Positions 7,568 to 16,081 are shown, counted from the first letter of the stretch. The stretch: 16,579 nt of DNA from an uncultured Porphyromonadaceae bacterium (GCA_900552325.1 URZG01000018.1:1-16579), one strand, 5' to 3'. The notes: generated by a model not told the origin, from the letters alone. Translations and numbers: made by a program.

Positions 7568-8378
7568 CAAATGGGATAAGGAATACCGCAGACAGAACAT
7601 GTCGGTTATCAATAACAATCCCCAGGGGTTATTATGGCTGAAAGTGCGGGCTGTCAGTCGCAGTAAACAGATAAATAAATTCGCCGAGGATAACGGGCTG
7701 AAATTCGCAAACCGCAGGATAGCGGAACAAAGCATCGAACTGTTCGACATTTTGAAGTACCGCCCCGACGCGCAGTGCAGGCTTGACAAATTTCTTCAAA
7801 ACATAAATAACGAATGGTATAATGCCCGTGGTATAGATGTGGAGCGTCTCAAGGAAGATCTCTACGGCGTGCGATATTATTCCTGGGGAGGTGACCGCAA
7901 CAATTCCCTTGACAAATATCTGATAAGCAGGTATGTGAAAACGATAAGCAATTTTTCGGAATTGCAGGGGAAGCAGGTTGAGATCGCCGGAAATGCATGG
8001 AATTATGTGCAGAACAGCTGGTATAACAACTGGACGTCATTTATAATAGAATCGCTTTTCAAGCGTAATCCCAAAGTGACCTATTTTCCTAATGAATACA
8101 TGGAGAAAAAGGTCAAGACATTGCTGGGTAAAAGCACCCTTTCCTGGCTCAAAGGGAAGTGCAGGGAATACGGCATAACAGCCGACCGGAGCCAGACCCC
8201 GGAACAACAGACATACACCCTTAAGGAAAAACTCACCGAGACCGGCCATGACGGAGTGATCGCCGAACTGAACGATGCACGACGGCAGATTATCCTATCC
8301 TCGCAGCACAACCCATCGGAACTGATGAAATGGCTTTATGAGAATCAGGGAGAGATGCGTTTCGGCGCCGAAAACCGG
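7554..8378 (+). pseudogene. Type II restriction endonuclease remnant, 3'-truncated
   Basis: The ATG at 7554 lies inside the last codons of the methylase. About 275 residues look like a soluble protein (ELFDILKYRPDAQCRLDKFL, YVQNSWYNNWTSFIIESLF, TLLGKSTLSWLKGKCREYG and MKWLYENQGEMRFGAENR). Position next to a D12 methylase and general resemblance to Bacteroidetes type II endonucleases support the call. After about 8378 the frame runs on to 8699, but it becomes an Ala/Ser/Thr/Pro-rich string because it reads a GH2 glycosidase gene out of phase. The true C-terminus is therefore lost. In addition, KRNPKVTYFP appears to join directly where I would expect a PD-(D/E)xK core ending in a DLKVTYFP-type strand, so the active site may be deleted. 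Specificity cannot be read from the sequence. Confidence 0.6.
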
Positions 8379-8689
8379 TATTCATCAGCGAGTTCGGCGG
8401 AGGCGCCCTCTACGGCCACCACGGCCCCGCCAACGAACGCTTCACCGAGGAATATCAGGAGGACCTCTACCGCCGCCACATCGGCATGCTCAAACGCATC
8501 CCCGGTCTGGCAGGCACCACCCCCTGGATCCTCAAGGATTTCCGTTCGCCTCGCCGCCAGATACCCTTCATCCAGGACGATTTCAACAGCAAGGGCCTCA
8601 TCTCCGACAAAGGCCAGAAGAAGAAAGCCTACTACGAGCTCCGCGACTGGTACGAGTCCATCGCCCGAGGGAGCCACACCCCCGAATAA
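8372..8689 (+). pseudogene. 3' fragment of a GH2 beta-galactosidase/beta-glucuronidase gene
   Basis: In the frame ending at TAA 8687-8689, the DNA encodes KPVFISEFGGGALYGHHG, then GTTPWILKDFRSPRRQ and NSKGLISDKGQKKKAYYELRDWY. This is the unmistakable C-terminal end of the GH2 catalytic barrel. The Glu of SEFGGG corresponds to the catalytic nucleophile of the family. Everything before it (sugar-binding and immunoglobulin-like domains, acid/base Glu) is missing, because the frame upstream of about 8371 belongs to the endonuclease in another phase. The fragment has no start and is a dead remnant, either of a recombination at an AAAACCGG stretch or of an assembly join. Confidence 0.88.
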
Positions 8690-8721
8690 CCGGCCATAAT
8701 ATATAAAAATTATCGCCTCAC

Positions 8722-8800
8722 TGTAGGGACGCTCCGTGGAGCGTCCGGAATAAGCCTGAATACCAGGTCGTTACCGGACGCTCCACGGAGCGTCCCTACA
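8722..8800. repeat. Compound palindromic repeat, copy 1 (possible bidirectional terminator)
   Basis: Two 27-nt arms (8722-8748 and 8774-8800) are exact reverse complements of each other around a 25-nt centre. Each arm also contains its own palindrome, GGACGCTCC plus GGAGCGTCC, and the outer ends read TGTAGGGACG. A near-identical element lies at 16082-16162. The structure resembles REP/BIME-like or MITE-like dispersed repeats. It sits between the convergent GH2 remnant and the GH66 gene and could terminate both. Confidence 0.85.
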
Positions 8801-8824
8801 TTAAGGCGGTAGATCGGAAGAGGA

Positions 8825-10858
8825 TCACTCGAAGACGAGCATGGTCCAGTAGTCAAGGGAGGGAACGGTGACACGGACCGTGCGACCCTCCTGGGTGAAG
8901 GCAAGGGGCTGCGGCACACCGGCATGGCTGTCGGGAGTGGCGGCCCACACTTTGGAGACCATGCGGTCGGTATCGATGTCGAGTACTATATCAGTCTGGC
9001 GTTCAGGCTTCGGCATATCGCCGTTCACATCCCTCCAGCTCATGGAATTCACATTCCTGAAGTTGAGCAGGTGGTACACCGAGGCTCCTGATTCCGTTTC
9101 CCTGGCCACCATCATCACCTTGCGCGGAGCCGGGCCGTTATGTGCCGTCCATACCCGCACGGGATGACCCGAACGCGAGGTCACCGTCGGTTCCAGTTCA
9201 CGCGAGGCATCGTAGATATAATTCTCGTAGGCGGTGATGAAATCATAATAACGGGTGATGGCTTCCACCAGAGAATCATCCATGCGGAGGTTGGTGTTGG
9301 GGAAATACTCGTTGCAGAGCATGTTGTAGCCGGTGCCCAGCTCGAGATGCGCGCCGCCGAGAGCGAATATGCAGGCATCGGTGAGGAGCACGCCGGGAGC
9401 ATTGAAGTTCTTGCCGTTGTTTTTCACCGCATAATCGTAGTTCATGTAGTTGGCGAAAACGGTTTTCATGCCCTCGCCCCCCGACTGCCGGTTCGAGGCG
9501 ATCACCTTATAGAGATCCGCCATGTCGGCGCAGTCGCCCCACATCTCATTGTAGCACACATCGATCACGCCCGAGGAGGCGATCTCACGTTCGGCAAAAC
9601 GCGATACGGAATTCATTATCAGCGTCTTTGACGGATGGCGCTCCTTGAGGGCCTTGAGAAGCAGGGGGTAGCGCGAGGCAAGATTGATGCGGTTGCCCCG
9701 GTAGTCGTAGACCCAACCGCCGTCGCCGCGCGAACCCAGCTGGTCCACCTGGAAGCCGTCGAATCCGAGGTTGGAGTAAACCTCCTCGTTACGGTCGCAC
9801 AGATAGCGCTGCCATTCGGTGTTGCCCGGATCCACGAGCGATATATCGCTCTTCCAGTCGTCCGGCAGTTTGTGCGAATCCTTCCGGGTGCGTCCTTCAT
9901 CAAGGAAATAATACCATTCATCCTTTACGCCGTCGGCGGCAGCGCCGTCACGCTCCAATGCCCCGAAGCCGAGATTGTAGAAGATCGACTTCATGTTGTA
10001 GCCGTGCTGGGTGTCGATGAACCTCTTCACCACATTGTGCGACACCTCGCGGTTGGAAATATCCGTATAATAGTCGTCGGCACAGTACGGACGGTGGTGC
10101 TTCCAGTGCCAGTCCTGAAACTGCACCGCGTTGATATGCCGGCGGTTGAGGAACGCCACGTCGCCCGGGATCCACTCCTCCTTGCCGCGCTCATACCAGG
10201 CGGTATATCCATATCGCGGGAAACGTTTCCAGTCGGACGACACATCCACCCCGATCGAGCCGAGAATCTCCTCGGCGCCATCGGCATCAAGGCGGTACAC
10301 GTCAACCATATATCCCCTGAAATCATCGGCGGGCGGCGTCCACGGCCACCATTCCTGTTTCAGCGGCTCCTCGCGAAGCACCACCGTGCCATGACGATAG
10401 CGCACGGTGGCACCGGCGTAGTCGGCGAATTTCGATGCGGAGATCCACACCGTCTCGCCGGGACTGTAGCGCGCCTTGTCGGTCCAGAGGTCGAAATCCG
10501 AGATCGGAGAGACCGCCCCGCTGCCCGACAGAGCCGTACCCGGAGTAGCCTGCACGGCGTCGCCGTCGCCGATCTGATAGACCCAGTTACCGCGGGAGCC
10601 GATCTCCTTGTTCCCCTTCGGACCGATGCGAACAGGCTCCGAAGGATTGGCGCGGTCGGCGAACACGAACCCGTCGCCCGCTTCCAGAGAGGTAAGGGCC
10701 ACATGGAAATTGCCGTCGGGCATCGTGGTCATAGCCTCGTATCCGGCCGGCGGCCATTCCACGGCGCCGGTACCTTTGGCAATATGGATGTCGGCGGCAT
10801 AGAGCGCTGCCGCGGCAGCGCTTCCGGCCAACATAAGGATAATATTTCTGGGGGTCAT
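8825..10858 (-). CDS. GH66 endodextranase-like glycoside hydrolase, 677 aa
   Basis: A signal peptide (about residues 1-21, ending ALYA) precedes a domain of about 90 residues resembling SusE/F-type binding modules (PDGNFHVALTSLEAGDGFVF, GSRGNWVYQIGDGDAVQA). From about 120 on comes the GH66 architecture: a beta-sandwich starting TDKARYSPGETVWI, a (beta/alpha)8 barrel from about 215 (YGYTAWYE, NAVQFQDWHWKHH) and a C-terminal beta domain ending DYWTMLVFE. GFDGFQVDQLG contains the likely nucleophile Asp372, and VCYNEMWG the likely acid/base Glu438. Their 66-residue spacing is close to the 68 I recall for streptococcal dextranase. The family cleaves alpha-1,6-glucan internally or makes cyclic isomaltooligosaccharides. 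No T9SS tail is seen. The start overlaps the upstream stop by 4 nt (ATGA), and the gene is last in the operon. Confidence 0.88.
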   Translation of the reverse strand: MTPRNIILMLAGSAAAAALYAADIHIAKGTGAVEWPPAGYEAMTTMPDGNFHVALTSLEAGDGFVFADRANPSEPVRIGPKGNKEIGSRGNWVYQIGDGDAVQATPGTALSGSGAVSPISDFDLWTDKARYSPGETVWISASKFADYAGATVRYRHGTVVLREEPLKQEWWPWTPPADDFRGYMVDVYRLDADGAEEILGSIGVDVSSDWKRFPRYGYTAWYERGKEEWIPGDVAFLNRRHINAVQFQDWHWKHHRPYCADDYYTDISNREVSHNVVKRFIDTQHGYNMKSIFYNLGFGALERDGAAADGVKDEWYYFLDEGRTRKDSHKLPDDWKSDISLVDPGNTEWQRYLCDRNEEVYSNLGFDGFQVDQLGSRGDGGWVYDYRGNRINLASRYPLLLKALKERHPSKTLIMNSVSRFAEREIASSGVIDVCYNEMWGDCADMADLYKVIASNRQSGGEGMKTVFANYMNYDYAVKNNGKNFNAPGVLLTDACIFALGGAHLELGTGYNMLCNEYFPNTNLRMDDSLVEAITRYYDFITAYENYIYDASRELEPTVTSRSGHPVRVWTAHNGPAPRKVMMVARETESGASVYHLLNFRNVNSMSWRDVNGDMPKPERQTDIVLDIDTDRMVSKVWAATPDSHAGVPQPLAFTQEGRTVRVTVPSLDYWTMLVFE

Positions 10859-12198
10859 TTCACTGATATTTTGAATACGTTGTTATCCACTCTTACGATA
10901 TACACCCCCGCGGCAAGGCGGCAGGGAAGGGAGGCGGCCACCACGCGGCCTGCCGTATCATATACCGTAGCCGACACGCAGGAGCCGTTCAGATAAAGGG
11001 TACCGTCCGATATTTCAGGCCGTGCGCCGATGTGGTTCCCGACAGAAATGGTCGAGAGGGTATGGCGTGTGGCACCCAATGAGGGGGCGGCACCGTTGAA
11101 ATCGGCGGTCACCAGATACTCGCCATCCTCCGGAACGGTGTAGCTGTATCCGTGCATGGGCGCCACGTTGGCGGTCGACGCGGCGGTTATGTCGGTATCC
11201 GCGTTCGGCGAGAGGGAGCAGGCGTCCCAGTCGGAGGGGTCGGAGCTGAGTTTGTAATATTCCCCCTTTTTCAACGTAACCACCGAGGAGAAACTTCCGT
11301 GATTGTCGGGAGCAATCTCGGTGCATGCATCGCCGGACGTGCCGATATACAGACGATCCGGCACGGGAGCGACATGCACACGCCGGGCTTCGCTGTCGAA
11401 AGCCACAAGATAACGGCCCGCGGTGCCGGTGAACGCGCCGTCAAGCGAAGGGGCTTCCGCTACCGCCACATCCACGCCATAGAACCCTGTGGAAGTGCCG
11501 TCGCCCTTGAACGAGAGGGTATATATCCCCGGAGCGGGCACATTGTATTTGAAATCCACGAACTCACCGTCCTTATAGGCGGAGGTATTGTAGACCACGG
11601 CATGGCCGCCGGCCGAGAGCACGTCGCCGGCAAAGGGAGCGTTGTAACACGGACTCCAGTCGCGGCACCCCTCGGCAAGAATCTTGAGTTCCCCTCCGAG
11701 CAGCTGCCCGGTCCACTCCACACGTCCCTCGTCGTCGGCAAAGAGGGGGATAACCGATTCGCCCAGGCTCCAGCCACGGGCCGCGGACCCTACCAGCCCT
11801 AACGCCGGCCGGCGGAAATTGACACTCATATTGCCCATATCCACCACCATCCGCACCCATCCGGCCTCGGAATTGCTGAAAGCGCCGTTGCCGTAAGGCA
11901 ATCGGGAGATCGTCATCTGCTGCCCGGTCTGCATCTGCACGTCATCGGCTCCGGGTGCGATGCCCGAGCCCCAATCGCCGCGCGATCCGAGGAATTTGAA
12001 CCGTCCGGCCCCGAGATAGCCGTCCCACAGATAACAGTCGCCTCCGATGGGGGTAAGCTCCTCGGGGAGCCACTCGTCCCATCCGGCATCCGTAGCGTCC
12101 CCCACCATATAGAGGGGAGCCTGCTCCGCGGCTCCGGCAGGGAGCGGAGCGCTCCATGCCAGTGCCGTCAGCAGTGTAATGAAAAGTTTCTTATTCAT
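10855..12198 (-). CDS. Secreted SusE/SusF-like glycan-binding protein with T9SS tail, 447 aa
   Basis: The signal peptide is MNKKLFITLLTALAWSAPLPAGA. Three tandem modules resemble the SusE/SusF outer-membrane starch-binding repeats: LYMVGDATDAGWDEW with RFKFLGSRGDWGSG, then GLVGSAARGWSL with ELKILAEGCRDWSP, and a more divergent third module with LYIGTSGDACTEI and YYKLSSDPSDWDACS. The paired Trp residues in RGDW, CRDW and PSDW are candidates for sugar stacking. The last 75 residues (ATVYDTAGRVVA, LAAGVYIVRVDN, FKISVK) match the type A C-terminal sorting signal of type IX secretion. It has no lipobox, so it is expected to be delivered through T9SS rather than as a lipoprotein. It is joined to both neighbours by ATGA overlaps and probably binds the alpha-glucan attacked by the GH66 enzyme. 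Confidence 0.8.
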   Translation of the reverse strand: MNKKLFITLLTALAWSAPLPAGAAEQAPLYMVGDATDAGWDEWLPEELTPIGGDCYLWDGYLGAGRFKFLGSRGDWGSGIAPGADDVQMQTGQQMTISRLPYGNGAFSNSEAGWVRMVVDMGNMSVNFRRPALGLVGSAARGWSLGESVIPLFADDEGRVEWTGQLLGGELKILAEGCRDWSPCYNAPFAGDVLSAGGHAVVYNTSAYKDGEFVDFKYNVPAPGIYTLSFKGDGTSTGFYGVDVAVAEAPSLDGAFTGTAGRYLVAFDSEARRVHVAPVPDRLYIGTSGDACTEIAPDNHGSFSSVVTLKKGEYYKLSSDPSDWDACSLSPNADTDITAASTANVAPMHGYSYTVPEDGEYLVTADFNGAAPSLGATRHTLSTISVGNHIGARPEISDGTLYLNGSCVSATVYDTAGRVVAASLPCRLAAGVYIVRVDNNVFKISVK

Positions 12199-15100
12199 CG
12201 TTTTATGAAACGTGCTGTAGCGTTGCCGGTCTTTACGATATACACGCCCGAGGGGAGAGCCGAGATGTCGACTGATCCGGAGGTGGAGCCGATACGGTCG
12301 GCGGCAGCCAGGCGGCCGCTGACCGAATAGATCTCAAGGCGCCCGATCTCGGCCGACGAGGATACCTGAAGGCTTCCTGTCCCGTCCGTGGCCACGCGCA
12401 GTGCCGCGGGAGCAGCCTCCACGCCGACCTCTTCTATTCCGGTCGGATCCCATATCTCATCGGTAATGGCCAGGATGTTGGATTTGGCGGTCTGCACGGC
12501 GTCCGGGTTTTTCGCGCGGATAGTGCGGATCTCATAGCGGTAGCGCCCCGGCTGGAGCTTCTTGGGATCGACCATGGCCAGATAGTTGAAATTCTCGCGC
12601 GGCAGATTCACATCCTTGTTCTCCACAGGCGTGGGATCAAGAACCTCGTTGCCGGCGGCATCGATAGCGATGCGGTAGATCTCGTAGTGAATCACGTTTC
12701 CGAACTCGTCCTGCTCGATGTGCGACGGCATGTCGTTCACCAGAGGGATATTGAAGGAATATTTCAGCTGGTTGGCATTGTGTTTCTCGGCGGAGATGTT
12801 GGGCGCGCCACGGCGCTGATAGAACAGAATGAACGAGGCGCCCTGATCCCCTTTGTAAGCGAAACCGTGGTTGAGGTTGAACCAGATCTCTATGCGCCTG
12901 AAGTATCGGCGTTCGGGAGTTCCTTTGTATTCGTCGAGGATCGAGCCGTCCGGCCGCAGCCGGTCGTTCTCATCGTTAAGGGGACCGTAACCGATGCCGA
13001 AATTGGCGGCGTCCATATCCTCGAAAAGGGTGTACGCCATGATTTTGCCGGCGGTGTAGAAAGCGGCGCGGTCATCCTGCCATGCGCCGTGCCCGGCGTT
13101 GGAGAGGAACCAGCGGGTATGGGTGGTGCCGTTATCGTCGTACTCGCAGTTGGTGGCCGAACCTCCCCAGCCGCTCCATATCTTGAAGAGACCCTCCATC
13201 CACACATCCTCCAGAACGAAGCAAGCACGATCTTCGGCCTTGACGGTCATTTTATCGTCAAGATTCTGAGTGGCGCGGATATTGTTGCGGAGCTCGTTGT
13301 CATCGGGGCAGTTGAAGTAGGTGTAGAGAACCTCGTCGCGCTGCAGGTCATCGTCCTCGCGCTTGTTCTGTCCGAACTGGTCGGGGTGCTGACGGTCCGG
13401 ATCGTAATTGAAGGTAATGTTGTTGGAGGTATATTCGAAAGTGGATTTGTCGAAGTTGAAGTAACAGGGGTGCGCTCTCAGCCAGTCGCGGGTGAAGCTC
13501 GTCTGGTAGATGAACTCGCCGAAGGCATCGACATAAGGCTTGGCCTTGGCATCGTATTGGATCCATGCGTCGCTCCATCCCTCTCCGTGGTAACCCTCCT
13601 GGTGGTTCAGGGGGGAGGTAGAGCGGTTGTCGTCATAGGAGATGTGATGATTACGGATTCCGCCGCCGACGAGCGAGAATGTGCGCAGGCGCGCCACCTC
13701 AAGCGGCGAGGTGTTGAGTCCCTTGAAAGTCAGACGCACGGGCTGGCCGGCGCCATTGGTCTCCAGACGTATCGCCGACACACGCGAGGGCATCGACTGT
13801 ATGTGCGCCTGGTCGCCGTGGCCGGTGGGGTCGAGCACGTTCAGGGCGTTGTTGGCCAGGGCGTCCCATCCGCCGTGCTGGCAGTATGCGGCGGTGCGGG
13901 TAAGGTCGTTGTAGCGCGTGCCGGTGAATTTGCCGTCGATGCAGCCGTTAGTGCCGGGTGAGAAAATCTGTTTGAGGGCGAACTCGCGGTCCACGTCGTT
14001 GCCGTCGTTGCGGGGATCGACCACAGTAGGATTGTCGGTGTCGGTGAAAGAATAGGCGCGGTAGGTCTGCGCGATGTAATCGTCGTAGTTGTCGACGGCA
14101 CCCACCATCACATATCCGTTGTAGAGCAGGCGCCCGGGGAGCGCGTAAGTGCCGTCGGAAGTGGGCAGAAGCTCCCATTCAGGCTGCAGACGCCATGCAC
14201 CCATGCGCTGCCCCACAAGGAAGTAGTGCGTTTTCCCGTCGGCGAAATCGGCCTCGGAGAGAGGCATGTGCACTTCTATGGGGCCGGTCAGGGAAAGCAC
14301 GGGGACGTTCTTGTTCCTGTCGAAAGTCATGCTGATGTTGTAGAAGCCCGACTCGGCGGCAGTCACAGTCTCGCCGGTGAGGCCTCCGGCCTCGGGAGTA
14401 AGTTTCTCTCCGGCCTTGAGATATACACGTTTTTTGAAGTAACTGTCGTCGGCAGCGTTCCACGACTCAAAGGAGAGGGGGCTTTCGTTGTCTCGGGAAA
14501 CAGTGACATTCTGCTGCAGGATATCGCATTTAATCTTGCCGTCGACCACCGAGACCGAGGGGATATACCAACCGGACTCCGAAGGGGTGATCGTAGCGAT
14601 AACCTCGCCGCCGGCAATGAACTTATATGACTGGCCTGCAAACATCCATGAGAAGGTGCGTCCGGTGTTGAGCCATCGGCCAGAAACCTCGTCATACGAC
14701 ATGGCGCAGATCCCCTCCACCCATACCGCCTCGGGGGCGCTGAGCGTCAGGGAGAGGGTACCGTCGCCGGCGGCGCTCGGTGCCACGGTCACCTTGCGGA
14801 AACCGGGGGTGGCCACACTCAGCTCGGCACCGTCAGACACCTGACGCAGGTATGAGGTCTCTTCGTCGGTCAGCTGTGCCTTCTGCCAGGAATCGGAACC
14901 GTAATAGACCCCGTCGATCACAACTTTGAATTCGCCGCCGGGGATGAAGTATATGTGGCTTGCGGAGAAATTCCCCTCCCCCATGTCGGCAAGCGACGGA
15001 TTGGATGCCACATTTTCCCACGCAGCCAGAGCGCCGGGGCCGGCGATGCTCACTGTCGAGGGGCGGCGATAAAATTCCATCCCCTTCGTGCCGGTGTTGA

Positions 15101-15800
15101 TTTTCAGCAAATAGTTGCCCGGGGTGAGATCGGGGTCATTGGCGTGGTTGTCCATATCTGGCCATCCAATCGACCACTGGCGGTCACCCTCGGGATCGGT
15201 GGTGAAATGCGACTTGTCGCCTCGGAAAAGGAAAAAGCGGCTGTCGAAGTCTCTGCCATTGGCAGGATCGACGGCGATCTTGAAACTGCCTTTCGCATCC
15301 CCGTTCATTACCAGAGGAACTATTCCGGAATATACCGAGACGGATGCGTCTCCCTCGTCGGCAATATGGAGTTTGAACGCTTTCGACAGATCCCAGCTCA
15401 CGCCGCTGATACCGTCACCGATCAGGTAGATGTCGCTCATACGGTTGATTTCCACCTGGTTCTCGTTCAGTGCGGCCTTGATAAAATATACACCCGGCAA
15501 TCCTACCGAGAAGTAATTCCCGGACTGTGTCACCCCCTGAGGGTTACCGCTCACGATAGCGAGGCCGTCGGAGGAGGGGCCGTAAGCCTTATCCAGGTTC
15601 TCCTGCACACGAAACGACTTGCCGTCAACATTGTCAAGGTAACATACAGTGACATAGGTATTCCCACCTATATCCATCATCTCCACCGGATTGTCAGTAC
15701 CGGCAGGGGCGCCCGGCCCCGCTATATACAGAGAGGCCGTGGCGGCAACCGGAGCTGTCAGGAATAGCGCTCCGGCAAATACTTTTTGCAACTTGTGCAT
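12195..15800 (-). CDS. Large secreted multidomain protein with SusE-like modules and T9SS tail, 1201 aa
   Basis: I start it at ATG 15800 (MHKLQKVFAGALFLTAPVAATA, a signal peptide cleaved near 22). The longer start at 15860 would lie upstream of the expected transcription start from the promoter at 15858-15888. The N-terminal 500 residues contain several beta-rich modules of SusE/F flavour (LYIAGPGAPAG, IYLIGDGISGVSWDLSKAF, VSIAGPGALAAWENVA, FSWMFAGQSYKFIAGGEV). Residues about 520-1000 are a large Trp/Tyr/Asp/Asn-rich region I cannot assign. A fibronectin-III-like stretch follows (RYRYEIRTIRAKN). The C-terminus (LEIYSVSGRLAAADR, ISALPSGVYIVKTG, ARFIKR) is a type A T9SS sorting signal. It is first in the operon with the SusE/F-like and GH66 genes, so a surface glycan-capture role is inferred. 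A cryptic enzyme in the central part is not excluded. Confidence 0.8.
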   Translation of the reverse strand: MHKLQKVFAGALFLTAPVAATASLYIAGPGAPAGTDNPVEMMDIGGNTYVTVCYLDNVDGKSFRVQENLDKAYGPSSDGLAIVSGNPQGVTQSGNYFSVGLPGVYFIKAALNENQVEINRMSDIYLIGDGISGVSWDLSKAFKLHIADEGDASVSVYSGIVPLVMNGDAKGSFKIAVDPANGRDFDSRFFLFRGDKSHFTTDPEGDRQWSIGWPDMDNHANDPDLTPGNYLLKINTGTKGMEFYRRPSTVSIAGPGALAAWENVASNPSLADMGEGNFSASHIYFIPGGEFKVVIDGVYYGSDSWQKAQLTDEETSYLRQVSDGAELSVATPGFRKVTVAPSAAGDGTLSLTLSAPEAVWVEGICAMSYDEVSGRWLNTGRTFSWMFAGQSYKFIAGGEVIATITPSESGWYIPSVSVVDGKIKCDILQQNVTVSRDNESPLSFESWNAADDSYFKKRVYLKAGEKLTPEAGGLTGETVTAAESGFYNISMTFDRNKNVPVLSLTGPIEVHMPLSEADFADGKTHYFLVGQRMGAWRLQPEWELLPTSDGTYALPGRLLYNGYVMVGAVDNYDDYIAQTYRAYSFTDTDNPTVVDPRNDGNDVDREFALKQIFSPGTNGCIDGKFTGTRYNDLTRTAAYCQHGGWDALANNALNVLDPTGHGDQAHIQSMPSRVSAIRLETNGAGQPVRLTFKGLNTSPLEVARLRTFSLVGGGIRNHHISYDDNRSTSPLNHQEGYHGEGWSDAWIQYDAKAKPYVDAFGEFIYQTSFTRDWLRAHPCYFNFDKSTFEYTSNNITFNYDPDRQHPDQFGQNKREDDDLQRDEVLYTYFNCPDDNELRNNIRATQNLDDKMTVKAEDRACFVLEDVWMEGLFKIWSGWGGSATNCEYDDNGTTHTRWFLSNAGHGAWQDDRAAFYTAGKIMAYTLFEDMDAANFGIGYGPLNDENDRLRPDGSILDEYKGTPERRYFRRIEIWFNLNHGFAYKGDQGASFILFYQRRGAPNISAEKHNANQLKYSFNIPLVNDMPSHIEQDEFGNVIHYEIYRIAIDAAGNEVLDPTPVENKDVNLPRENFNYLAMVDPKKLQPGRYRYEIRTIRAKNPDAVQTAKSNILAITDEIWDPTGIEEVGVEAAPAALRVATDGTGSLQVSSSAEIGRLEIYSVSGRLAAADRIGSTSGSVDISALPSGVYIVKTGNATARFIKR

Positions 15801-15857
15801 GATATTGGTTTTAAAATGATTCATACAGCAGTTCATGGTATAAGGTATTATCGGTCG

Positions 15858-15888
15858 CAAAATTAGGGCACCCGCAGGGCGGGTGCAA
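15858..15888 (-). promoter_or_regulatory. Promoter of the GH66 operon with a palindrome in the spacer
   Basis: On the minus strand, ATTG (TTG at 15888-15886), a 20-nt spacer and TAATTTTG (15865-15858) fit the Bacteroidetes consensus. The transcript should start near 15851, leaving about 50 nt before the ATG at 15800. The spacer contains GCACCCGC-AGG-GCGGGTGC (15868-15886), a perfect 8-bp inverted repeat that is a good candidate operator. Confidence 0.7.
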
Positions 15889-16081
15889 TATCACACAGCT
15901 AAAAAGTAGTATTATTACAAAATCAATTACCTATCTTCCAATATATTATATATCGCCAAACCCGGATTTTATGTAGCGATTATATGCGCCGGTTCCCTCT
16001 CCCGGCCAATCTTTCATCAGCGTTTCAGGCAATCTTATGTTATATCAATGATGGTATTACAAAAGCCAAATTACATCAACC
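15889..16081. other. AT-rich intergenic region upstream of the GH66 operon
   Basis: This stretch between the operon promoter and repeat copy 2 has no credible coding region on either strand. It is AT-rich (runs such as ATATATTATATATCG near 15940) with one short GCCGG/CCGGC hairpin near 15988-16006. No further TAnnTTTG box was found. It may hold activator-binding sequence for the operon, but nothing specific can be named. Confidence 0.4.

Noticed and set aside
8379..8699. Ala/Ser/Thr/Pro-rich C-terminus of the endonuclease frame
   Set aside because: It is the GH2 coding sequence read out of phase; the composition is an artefact of GC-rich codons.
8811..8822. AGATCGGAAGAG, identical to the first 12 bases of a common Illumina adapter, beside repeat copy 1
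   Set aside because: The match stops at 12 bases, and the GH66 frame and its stop continue normally next to it. A chance match is plausible, although reads should be checked given the doubtful join at 8370.
9635..10996. Long plus-strand open frame opposite the GH66 gene
   Set aside because: The minus strand encodes a complete GH66 enzyme with catalytic motifs, and the opposite frame has no family-like features.
15801..15860. Longer start of the 1201-residue protein at 15860
   Set aside because: The -7 box occupies 15858-15865, so the transcript begins downstream of that codon, and the signal peptide starts cleanly at 15800.
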